Part shown: piece by piece, positions 55,527-64,000 of the stretch
How the letters are laid out: every line of letters starts with the position of its first letter
How positions within the stretch are numbered: position 1 is the first letter of the stretch
From: Typha latifolia
Taxonomy: Eukaryota; Streptophyta; Magnoliopsida; Poales; Typhaceae
NCBI GenBank assembly: GCA_019914945.1
Contig: CM034100.1
Span: 11,419,096 to 11,483,095 of the forward strand
Direction of reading: 5' to 3'
DNA length: 64,000 bases
The notes under the pieces: model-generated
The model's input: only the letters and a program-made list of their open reading frames with translations
Databases searched by the model: none
What the model was told of the DNA's origin: nothing
Program-made: the position numbers and the translations under genes

Positions 55527-56135
55527 CTAGCTTTGAAGCCATTGAGTCCCCGAAATATTGTTGGCACCTCGCAAGGCCAACGGATAAAGGTCCAATGTTG
55601 GCACCTTCAATTCCACACCTCCACAAATAAAATCCGCTCGCAATGTGGTGCCATCTCCAATCGTTATGTCGAACCCTTCCGTGGGTTTCGACTCGAGCCC
55701 AATCTTCTTAAGGAGCCTCTTGTCAATGAAGTTGGGGGTGGACTCGGTGTCAATCAAGATTCTCACTGTGGTTTTCTTGACTACACCGTTCACCCGCAAG
55801 GTCTTTGGCGCCACTGTCCCCGAATATGCGTAGAGGTAGATTTTGGCTATCATGTCCTCCATAGGTTGCTCCTTAGCTTCTTCTCCTTGATGTCTAGCCA
55901 CACCTTCATTTTCAGCTGCAAACTCATCCTTAGCCTCCTCCAATCTGTCGATTATCATCACCGATCCCATTGGTTTAGCGCAGCGATGCCCGGGTACAAA
56001 CTTCTCATCACAACGCAAGCATAGGCCTTTGGCTCTTCGTTCCTCCACTTGAGCAGGTGTGAGTGCTCGTCCCGAACCTCTAGGTGCATACTTCACATCT
56101 TGGGATGGCTTCAAGGTTGCTTGAGTGGGCACCAT
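55527..56135 (-). pseudogene. A4 zinc knuckle and protease
   Basis: An open frame with CLRCDEKFVPGHRC and the protease block ILIDTESTPNFID. The normal DTG reads DTE here, so the catalytic Gly is replaced. GFDITIGDGTTLRADFI and LDLYPLALRGAN follow. Confidence 0.85.
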
Positions 56136-57300
56136 CGCAACAGCGGTTCTCGGTACTCCAGTAATATTTGCCCTCGCTATGGTTAGTTGAGCTTGATTGC
56201 GGCTTCCTTAGCTCATCCAACTCTATTTCAGGTGTAACTTCATGGCCCTGTGTTTGTCTTCCATAAGCACCGCATCCTCGAAGGCCTCTTTTAAAGTTCT
56301 AGGCCTTAAAGCCTTCACATCGGCTTGTATGTCTCCCCGCAGCCTGGAGATGAAGGTGCTATGAAGTTGCTAATCCATCCATGGTGGATGACATCGGCTA
56401 CTTATCCTCTCGAATTCTTCTTGGTATGCCCCAACCGTGGTCTTTTGCACCGTCTTTGAGAGGAGAACATCAAAGTCTTCATACCCCGACGCTCCAAATC
56501 GCCGTGTGATATTAGCACAAAATTCAGCCCAAGTATCGATAGCCTCATTGGCATTGGCTGCTCAAAACCAATGAAGCGCCGCATCCTCAAGGTGGAAGCT
56601 CGCAAGCATCACCTTGTATTCTTCCGCCGTACCTTGGTATGTAAAGAATTGCTCCGCCCTATACAACCAATCGATCGGATCGCCACCTTTGAACTTGGGG
56701 AATTCGAGATGCACGATTTGTCCACGGATGCCATTGTCTCATTCCCGATCATGTCCAAGTCCTTATCTAACCAGAGGAGGATGCACCATGAAGGGTTGAT
56801 GATCCCTCCTTCGATTTTGATTAACTCGCCGTAGTTTTAGATCATATTGACCTACCCACGGATCTTGATCCCCAAGGTGGTCTCCATAGTAGTTCGCTCA
56901 TTGGATGGGTTCACCTCCAACTGGGCCTGGTGTAACCATCCTTGCTTGTCTCTGCCCATAGGGTGGTGGCAGCAGCGGCTCTTGTGGTTGCAAAGGCTGA
57001 ATCGGTGGCGGTGGGTTCATGGGTGTGGACTCGCGTCGTGGGGTTGATGGTGCATTCTCGTTTGCCATGGCTTCCCTTATCGCCCATAATTCCCGCATCA
57101 TCTCCATCATCATCTAGTTGTTGATGGCCATTTGTTCGGATAGAGACCCCAACATGGCTTGAACACTAGGTTCTTCCATATTCCGATTAGATCGGGTGGT
57201 TCCGTAGGTGGAAGTCCCCGCAACCGTTTCCCTCTCCTCTATTGGGAGAATCTCTTCTTCATCTTCTCACCGTACAGCCATGGCTCTGGTGGTCATCATA
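56136..57300 (-). pseudogene. A4 gag
   Basis: The minus strand starts near 57300 (MMTTRAMA). The linker TPRRESTPMNPPPPIQPLQP lies in a frame open at 57113-56898. The capsid core follows in other phases (FPKFKGGDPIDWLYRAEQFF, FGASGYEDFDVLLSK, YQEEFERISS). Several stops and frameshifts. Confidence 0.75.
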
Positions 57301-57341
57301 GGAAGCGCTTGTCTGAGGAACGGTGGCTCTGATATCAAACT

Positions 57342-58305
57342 TGATACGATCTCCCCTTAGGCTAAGGTTCGATCTCTTCCAATTCTCTAATCTGGATTGG
57401 ATCTGGCACGGAACTTTGAAATAATATCCCAGAAGATACCTCTATCGGATCGATGGAAAACCTGAATATGTTGTAGCCCCAGAAAAGGGCTTTCCAACAA
57501 ATCAAGTTTTAGGAGAATCAGATGTGGGGATCTCGAGATATCGTCCGATTACTGGACGAACATCACGGTGGTCTATTTAGGATCTGTGGATGGAGGCATG
57601 AGATCCTAGGATGATGGTGGTTGGAGGTGGACCGGCGATTGTGAGGTGGTACCGGTGACAAGTGGTGATGGAAAGGTTATGGTTGATGGAAGGGTTAGGG
57701 CAAGTGTTGGATAGATTGGAAGAAGGGGAAGGAGAGGGCTGCCCCTAAGGGTCTAGGGTGATTGGCCGGTCGAGGGAGGTTAGAAGCGGTGTCGCCAGGG
57801 ATTGAGAGAACGAGAGGGAAGAAGACGAAGGAGGCAAGGCCAAACTCAATTCTTCAATAATAATCTTTTGGTTGCCATCCATATCCCTTTTAGAGGCTAA
57901 TGGAACAACTCAAAATTAACCCTAAATAATACAATTTCGCCGATCGCGTTCGAACGTGCCCGACCGCATTCGAATGCACCGAGTTCGCTCTTCTCTAGAT
58001 TTGCGAACGCGATGTAGGCGTTCGAACGCGCGATCGAATGCATCTGTTTCCCAATTTTCCAGATTTGCGAACGCGATGCAGGCGTTCATAGTGTGTTCGA
58101 ACGGGGCGTTCGAACGCACAATGCACACTCTCACAACCCGTTCACAGCCGCGTTCACAACAACGTTAGAACTCACTCCACCCGCATTCAAACGCGACTTA
58201 CAAAAAACTTATTTTCTTGGAAATTAAACATTAAAACAAGAAACAAAGACAGTCCTAAAGTGTATCCATGCTCGAGACGGCATCGGTGAAGTCCGAATCA
58301 TATCA
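57342..58305 (-). repeat. A4 5' LTR
   Basis: 964 bp, TGATACGATCTCC to CCGAATCATATCA, with the PBS (GGCTCTGATATCAAAC) at its left. The palindrome array is at 57945-58195. The 3' LTR of A4 is deleted. Confidence 0.85.
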
Positions 58306-58552
58306 GAAATGCCTTGGGTATGACTACGAGCTAGTCTACAAAAAGGGGATCGAGAACCGAGCGGTTCATGCCCTTTCGCGCCAATTGGACAAAAGTGAGC
58401 TCGCCTCCTTTTCAGCACCAACCCTTCCTCTATTTTCAGATATGTGGGGAACCAGTGCAGAGGATCAAATCATGGAGGAGCTTGAGTCAGAGTTCAATGA
58501 TCGCTTCTCTAATTTCAAACCTTGAGGACAAGGTTGCGGAAGTGTGGTGGAT
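58306..58552 (+). pseudogene. A2 RNase H end and PPT
   Basis: LGYDYELVYKKGIENRAVHA and LSRQLDKSELASFSAPTLP mark the end of RNase H. EELESEFNDRFSNFKP follows and then directly the PPT (CTTGAGGACAAGGTTGCGG..GTGGTGGAT) before the LTR at 58553. Integrase is deleted. Confidence 0.8.
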
Positions 58553-58921
58553 TGATACGATTCGGACTTCATCGATGTCGTCTTGAGCATGGATACACTT
58601 TATGAGTATCTTTTACTCTTGTTTTATTATTTAATTCATAGAAAAATAAGTTTTCAGTATGTCGCGTTCGAACATTGGTGGAGTGCATTCGAACGCGCTT
58701 GTGAATGCCTGCATTTGGTTCGCACATACAGAGAGTGTGAAATGTGCGTTCGAACGCACCTGCGAACACCTACATTGTGTTCGCACATATAGAGAACGCA
58801 AAATGTGTGTTCGAACGGGATCGGGCGTGTTCGAACGCGGCCTACAAAAATCTACTATTTTAGGGTCAATAATTGTTATTTTTGAATTGTTTGGTTAGCC
58901 CCTAAAGGTGTGGATGGCAAC
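58553..58921 (+). repeat. A2 3' LTR (truncated)
   Basis: Starts TGATACGATTCGG, contains the array (58662-58845) and GGTTAGCCCCTAAAGGTGTGG, then stops at GGCAAC and joins a family B PBS. Confidence 0.8.
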
Positions 58922-58929
58922 TTGAGAGG

Positions 58930-59335
58930 GCTCTGATACCAATTGATAGGATCTAGAACCAAAAGATCAGCTACGGAACAATTCTTTAAGATCTGAATTT
59001 ATTGCAGGAAGCAATAGATTATGGAAGTGATTAAGGGAAGTAGATGAAGGGAACGAAGTAGTCGAGATCCCAAAAAAGAGGGGTGGCTCGACAGTCGAGG
59101 GAGATTAGAAGCGAGGAGAAACCATGACAATGGTAGAGGTGGAAGGATGGTGAAGAGGGAGGAGGGAGGAGTCTAGAGAGAAGATAGGAGGCAAGAAATG
59201 AAGAATTCAATAACAATATAAAGTTGGGTGCCATCCACATATTTATAGAGGCTAGCCAATAAGTCCTAAAACAATATGAAACCCTAACAAACCAACTAAA
59301 CCAGTATTCCTTAACTTCTCCGAATACCTTTTGGA
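58930..59335 (-). repeat. Family B LTR-a with PBS on its left
   Basis: PBS GCTCTGATACCA (58930-58941), then the LTR from TGATAGGATC (58944). U3 with the array is missing: the LTR runs to about 59310 and meets integrase. ATATTTATAGAGGCTAGCC (about 59238) is the TATA region. Confidence 0.75.
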
Positions 59336-60395
59336 TTAAGCTTTCATTTTGTCATAGACTTGCTTCATGCAGTTTTGAGCAAGTATAAGATGAGCACACA
59401 ACCTCCTCAATGTGGCGTTTCTATCCATCAATGCTAAGTCCACCTCCGTCCTATCTGCCGATGCCACTGGATCATAAACGTGTAACGTCGGAGCCGTGCA
59501 TCCATACACCACCTCAAATGGAGTCATGTCTATGCTGCTATGGTAGGCGGTATTATAAGACCACTTCGCCCATGGTAAGAACTCCAACCATCGTCTCGGC
59601 ATCTCTCCAACCATCGTCTCGGCATCTCTCCAACAAGCACCTCAAATACTGCTCAATGCCTCGATTAACCAACTCGGTTTAGTCGTCAGTCTGTGGATGG
59701 TAGGCCGAATTGAAGTTTAATCGAGTCCCCTGCAATCTGAAAAACTCAGTCCAAAAGTCGCTCATAAATACACGATCACGATCCAAGACAATTGTGCGTG
59801 GCATGCCATATAACCGAACAACATCTCTAACAAAAATTTCAGCCACCGACTTGGCTGAAAACGGATGTGACAATGCCAAAAAGTGCGCATACTTGCTCAA
59901 TCTGTCAACCACAACAAAGATAATGGAATAACCACATACCAACCGAAGACCCTCTATGAAGTCCATAAAAATGTCCTCCCAAACACGGTCCGGTATAGGT
60001 AAAGGCAGTAGTAATCTGGCCGGTTTCAAAGTGGTTGCTTTAGCCCTTTGACAGACTTTGCAAGCACAGACAAAACTCCTCACATTCCGTCTCAATCCAA
60101 GCTACTTGCAACACTGAGATATCCTCCTATAAGTACTCAAGACACCCTCATGACCATCCTTTGGAGTTTGGTGAAAGTGCTCCAACAATTTCTTCCGCAA
60201 TCCATCATTTGTGGGCACTCGAGTGCATCCGCAGTCCAGCAGCAAACCACTTCGATTCTCCAAGTCGGGATGGCACTCTGGATCATCCATCACCTCCTGC
60301 AATAATCTCAAAATATTTGGGTCAGATGTACATGTATACCTCAGCTCATCAAGGAAGAGAAAGGTAGGAGATGAATAGGCTGTAAGCTCATCCAG
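59336..60395 (-). pseudogene. B3 integrase
   Basis: The minus strand includes the zinc domain ([20 protein letters not shown]), [65 protein letters not shown] and LNFNSAYHPQTDD. The C-terminal part at 59614-59336 follows (VDLALMDRNATLRRLCAHL). TCTCCAACCATCGTCTCGGCA is doubled near 59588-59630. At 60380 RT sequence (EELLDEL) is joined directly to the integrase start ([14 protein letters not shown]), so most of RT and RNase H are deleted. Confidence 0.8.
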
Positions 60396-60890
60396 CAACT
60401 CCTCGATAATCGGAATAGGATACCGGTCCTTGACAATAATATCATTTAGTGCTCGATAGTCGACACAAAAATGCCATGTTCCTCCTTTTTTTGCACCAAT
60501 AGCACGGGGGATGAGTATGAACTATAACTTGGTTATATGAGGCCTTGCTCTAACATCTCGGCTACCATTTATGAGATAACTTCTTTTTGCACATCTGGAT
60601 ACCGATATGGCCTCACGTTAGCTAGTGCAGCCCCGGGTACAATCTCTATACGATGGTCCGCCGCTCTCCTCGATTGCAACTCCTGTGGCTCCTTAAATAG
60701 TCCAGAAAAGTTATCTAATAAATTAGAGAATTCAATTGTAATACCTGAACTCGTTTGAGGCTCATCTCCTACTGGTCCTAACTGAAAAAGATAGGCCAAA
60801 TCATACGCACCAAGCAGCCCCACCATAGGCTGCATCATAGGAATCGGCGAAGTTCGTACACCATCAAGCCGCACATCTTTGTTTCCTTAT
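60396..60890 (-). pseudogene. B3 RT start and protease-RT linker
   Basis: [57 protein letters not shown], then [15 protein letters not shown] and [14 protein letters not shown] in shifted phases. Only the N-terminal part of RT remains; it lacks the catalytic box. Confidence 0.75.
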
Positions 60891-61262
60891 TTATATTTCA
60901 TCCACATGCTTCGGAAAATCAAATGTGACGGATCCCAAACTTTGTAACCACTGAGCACCAAGGAAAACATCAGCTCCTCGTAGCGCCAACGGATACAAGT
61001 CCACAATGATGTCATGTCCTTGCACCCGTATACCGACTCGGCGACACAAGCTCTCCGCCCTCAGCTTCGTGCCATCTCGAATAGCAGCGTCAAACCCCGT
61101 AGTTAGTTCGGCATCCAAACCCAATCTCCTCACTAACCTCTCATCTAGAAAGTTGTGTGTACTCCCTGAATCAATGAGGATGTGCACACAATGCTTTCTA
61201 ACGAGTCCATCTACTCGTAACGTCCTCGGTGCAGAAGTACCCGAATATGCATGCATCGATAT
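60891..61262 (-). pseudogene. B3 protease
   Basis: ILIDSGSTHNFLDERLVRRL (active site DSG), TGFDAAIRDGTKLRAESLC, VQGHDIIVDLYPLALRGADV, GAQWLQSLGSVTFDF. An open frame of about 121 residues, the best kept family B protease. It is out of frame with its neighbours. Confidence 0.85.
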
Positions 61263-61965
61263 TTTAGCTTAGATATCTTCCTCAACGCCCTTCTCAATGG
61301 TCTCCTCGTGGGTCTCCTCTCGACACTCTCCATCATCATCAATCTCATCGTCCTCCTCAGGACCATCAATAATCATCACACTCCCGATCGGTGTAGAACA
61401 CCGATGACTAGGGGTGACACGCTCATCACATCGAAAGTAAAGGCTCTTCACTCTTCCCTCCTCCACCTAGGCAGGTGTCCTCATAGTGCCAATCCTCCTC
61501 ATCGACGAAGTGCACCGGTGCCTCATGCCTCTCGGGTTCCACCACCGTCGGTCTTGGGTTTTGTAATGGAGGTGGGGGATGATGTGAAGTCATAGGTAGG
61601 AGGGGATCATTGACACTCATATGACACACCTTGACCTGTGGGGTATCGGTTCGATGGGGTCCCACCGCTGGTCCTTCTTGAAACTCTGTTCGTCGTCAAG
61701 GAGATGACGAACCCAATCGATTCACGACATATTCCTTGAATTCATTGTGATCCTTTTGTATGTTGTCAACTCTATGCAATAATATTTGGAACATGCCCCT
61801 TAGTTCATCCATATTTGAACCCATAGACGTTGGTTGACTTGGTCCTGCTATGGTCGCTCCAAGGGAATCGGCCTCACGGTTAGGATCATCGTGCATTGAG
61901 TCCTCCCTTGTTGGTGTGCTCTCCATAGGTCTCCTTGTTGATGTCATATTCCTTATTTCAATCAT
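61263..61965 (-). pseudogene. B3 gag with zinc knuckle, internally deleted
   Basis: It starts MIEIRNMTSTRRPMESTPTR (ATG at 61965), then MDELRGMFQILLHRVDNIQK. After a stop near 61696 come THHPPPPLQNPRPTVVEPER and VDEEDWHYED, then a jump to EEGRVKSLYFRCDERVTPSH. In the knuckle the first Cys is Tyr (YFRC). The capsid core is deleted. Confidence 0.8.
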
Positions 61966-61989
61966 TAATGGAGGTCTGAGGTTTGCCTG

Positions 61990-62022
61990 CTCTGATACCA
62001 ATTGATAGGGCTCTGATACCAA
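61990..62022 (-). other. B3 doubled PBS
   Basis: Two copies of GCTCTGATACCAATTGATAG in a row (61990 and 62010) directly precede LTR-b. Confidence 0.85.
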
Positions 62023-62023
62023 T

Positions 62024-62419
62024 TGATAGGATTTAGAACCAAAAGATCTGCTACGGAACAATTCCTTAAGATCTGAATTTATTACATAAAGCAGTCCGCG
62101 CAACGATGGGAAAATATTCGTCAGACCAGTCTTCCTTATCTTCTTAGATTAACTCTCAGATTATGCATTCATTTTGTCAGTGATAGATTCTGAATCTGGA
62201 GATGTTATGAATATCAAAGTTGTAGATCTGGAGGTTAAGACCTTATCTAACTAGTTTAATATTATCTGGATATGTGTAGAATATTCTCCGAATATTTTTC
62301 TAAAACTGCACAGAGTTAGAATTAGCTAATTAAATAAAATTCTAACCTACTAAGACTCGAACGAAACCAAATAACCAAATCTCCCTTTGATGTGATCCGA
62401 TCTGACCCAGTTCGTATCA
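62024..62419 (-). repeat. Family B LTR-b, short
   Basis: The plus strand runs from TGATAGGATTTAG to AGTTCGTATCA. After about 62130 it departs from other family B LTRs, and it has no TTCGAA array and no TATA box. A PBS lies on the left and a PPT on the right. Confidence 0.65.
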
Positions 62420-63246
62420 ATCCACCACGCTTCCGATCACCTTGTCCTCAAGGTGTCCATGGTGGTTTCCAAACCTTCCATATTTGCCAAATTATTCCCA
62501 CCAACATCCGAGCCGAGTCCAAGAGCACAAGACTTGTGGAGGAGGCCATGGCTGGGGCAAGTGTAACACAATGTAGCGTGTTGATTTGTGCTTGACCAAT
62601 TAGTCCAAGGCTAAGATTTAACTCACCCACAATCCAATGCAGGCTCGAGTCTAGTCTAGGCCTCGCGCAAGGGCTGGTCTGTTTAGGCTTTGGCACATTG
62701 CTTATGGGCTGAGAAGATTGTCCTTTAGATTGATAAGGAACTTGATAGGCAGCCATCACCATAGGATTGGGCCGTTGAGGTATCAGATCCTCGATATTTT
62801 TCAAAGCTTCAATGCCCTCAATCAATGGCTCAAGTGGCAATTGGTGATGGCTAACGATCGCTTGGGGATTCCTAGCTGTTGGTATGGGCAGCAAGGTCTC
62901 CTTTGATGGTGATGTATTCCTCGGTGGTCCTTCGTCATGTTATGGAGGTGCCCGCGGGTGCAAGGGTGGTAAGTCGGTGCGGCTTCGTCGAGGAGATGAC
63001 AAATCTAATTGCCACCTTGAAATCATTATGATCCTTTTGAATTGCGACAACTCTATGCAGCAATATTTGGGACATGCCCCTAAGTTCATCCATATTCGCA
63101 CTCATGGATGTTGGTTGACTCGATCCTGCCATGGTCGCTCCAAAGGAATCAACCTCACGGTTAGGGCCATCGTTGATTGAGTCTTTCCTTGTCGGTGTGC
63201 TCTCTATAGGCCTCTTTGTTGATGTCATCTTCCTTATTTCAACCAT
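62420..63246 (-). pseudogene. Fragment of a family B element: gag start and unplaced segment
   Basis: The PPT is at 62420-62456 (CCACCACGCTTCCGATCACC). The minus-strand frame 62894-62448 is open but does not resemble gag or pol. 63246-62993 is gag (MVEIRKMTSTKRPIESTPTR, DELRGMSQILLHRVVAIQKD). Everything between gag start and PPT is missing except about 450 bp of unknown origin. Confidence 0.6.
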
Positions 63247-63269
63247 TAATGGAGGTACGAGGTTCACCT

Positions 63270-63365
63270 GCTTTGATACCAATTGTTAAGCTCTGATACC
63301 AAATTGATAGGCTCTAATACCAATTTGTTAGGCTCTGATACCAAATTGATAGGCTCTGATACATT
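63270..63365 (-). repeat. Fivefold PBS array
   Basis: GCT(C/T)T(G/A)ATACCA units at 63270, 63290, 63311, 63332 and 63353, spaced 20-21 bp, each followed by AATTGATAG-like sequence. It sits between gag and LTR-c, exactly where a single PBS belongs. Confidence 0.85.
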
Positions 63366-63960
63366 TGATAAGATCGGCAACCAAAGTTAGGCTACGCTAT
63401 GATTCCTTCAAAATCTAGATGTATTACAAGAATCAGTCCGCGCAACAGTGGGACAATATTTGTCTGATATTCTTCTGTAGTCAGAAAATTAAGAAACTAA
63501 GTGAATTCAATTCATAACTTCCAGATCTACAAATTTTGTATTTATGCCCTTTGTAGATTCGAACTACAACTGGGACAAAAATATGAAATAACGTAGGTGA
63601 TGGTGGTGATGACGGGTGGAGTAGATGTTAGGGTTATGGATGGGTATGGAGATGAAGGTGGATAGTGGATGTGATTAAGAGATATAGACGAAGGGAATGA
63701 AGTGGTTGAGATCCCAAAGAAGAGGGGTGACTCGATAGACGAGGGAGATTAGAAGAAAGGAGAAACTTTTCCAATAATAGAAGTGGAAGGATGGTGAAGA
63801 GTGAGGAGGGAGAAGTCTAGAGAGAAGATAGGAGGCAAGAAATCAATAATCCAATAGCATAATAAAGTTGGCTGCCATCCACATTTATAGAGGCTAGCCA
63901 ACAAGTCCTAAAATAATATGAAACCCTAATTCTAGAGGATTCCAGTCGATCGCGTTCAAA
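63366..63960 (-). repeat. Family B LTR-c, truncated
   Basis: Starts TGATAAGATCGG and follows other family B LTRs (TTAGGGTTATGGATGGGTAT; GAGGCTAGCCAACAAG). It breaks at the first GATCGCGTTCAAAC of the array, where protease-RT linker sequence (CTCATTTGAGGCTCATCTCC, 63961-64000) begins. Confidence 0.75.
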
Positions 63961-64000
63961 CTCATTTGAGGCTCATCTCCTGCTGGTTCTAACTGAAGAA

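Larger units (their letters stand above)
41634..58921 (+). mobile_element. A2: family A Gypsy element carrying nested insertions
   Basis: The pieces in order are LTR (41634-42460), gag (42505-43880), [B2 insert 43881-54009], protease (54010-54602), [A4 54602-58305], RNase H end (58306-58525), PPT, partial 3' LTR (58553-58921). Gag sequence broken at 43880 (CCTAAAGC) continues at 54010 (GAAGCCCTTCGAAG), as the uninterrupted A1 copy shows at 38262. Integrase is absent. The span is my reconstruction from colinearity. Confidence 0.75.

Overview
This window is plant nuclear DNA, almost certainly from an angiosperm. It holds one convincing host gene, a three-exon NAC transcription factor at 27202-28296, with conserved intron positions and GT-AG splice sites. 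Nearly everything else is LTR-retrotransposon sequence, most of it broken and nested. A decayed copy of plastid 5S rRNA inside one element also points to a green plant. I could not fix the species.

Layout. 1-8131: a Ty1/Copia element of SIRE type on the minus strand (Cop1; left end outside the window) with both LTRs, degraded gag, protease, integrase, RT and RNase H, and an extra ORF behind its own promoter-like leader. 8132-13250: an old Ty3/Gypsy chromovirus remnant on the plus strand, interrupted by a plastid-derived insert. 13251-16340: an unresolved LTR-like block. 16341-18867: the 3' end of a second SIRE-type Copia on the plus strand. 18868-20534: a Gypsy LTR with a short stub of integrase/chromodomain. 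20535-31262: the only low-transposon stretch, AT-rich, with small foldback/MITE elements, a pair of direct repeats about 4.2 kb apart, and the NAC gene between them. 31263-35649: decayed Copia LTRs in opposite orientations. 35650-64000: dense nested Gypsy chromoviruses.

Two related Gypsy families dominate the right half. Family A has LTRs starting TGATACGA and ending TCGTATCA. Family B has LTRs that read TGATAGG...TGTATCA on the plus strand and lie on the minus strand. The nesting can be read from target-site duplications (TSDs). A1 (36048-39170, TSD GAAGG) sits inside the LTR of an older minus-strand element. A2 (41634-58921, plus) was entered by family B element B2 (43881-54009, near-perfect TSD). 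B2 was in turn entered by A3 (45466-47494) and by P (49823-52465). A2 was also entered by A4 (ends 58305). The right end is a chain of family B internal regions and LTRs (58944-64000) sharing LTRs head to tail.

The most unusual signal is a palindromic motif, GCGTTCGAACGC and close variants. It is arrayed in the LTRs of both the Copia and the Gypsy families, usually just upstream of a TATA-like box, and recurs around the TATA box of the extra Copia ORF. Other points of interest are tandemly multiplied primer binding sites, a conserved unknown reading frame in non-autonomous family A derivatives, and the plastid 5S insert. All homology statements come from reading motifs by eye; no alignment or database search was run.
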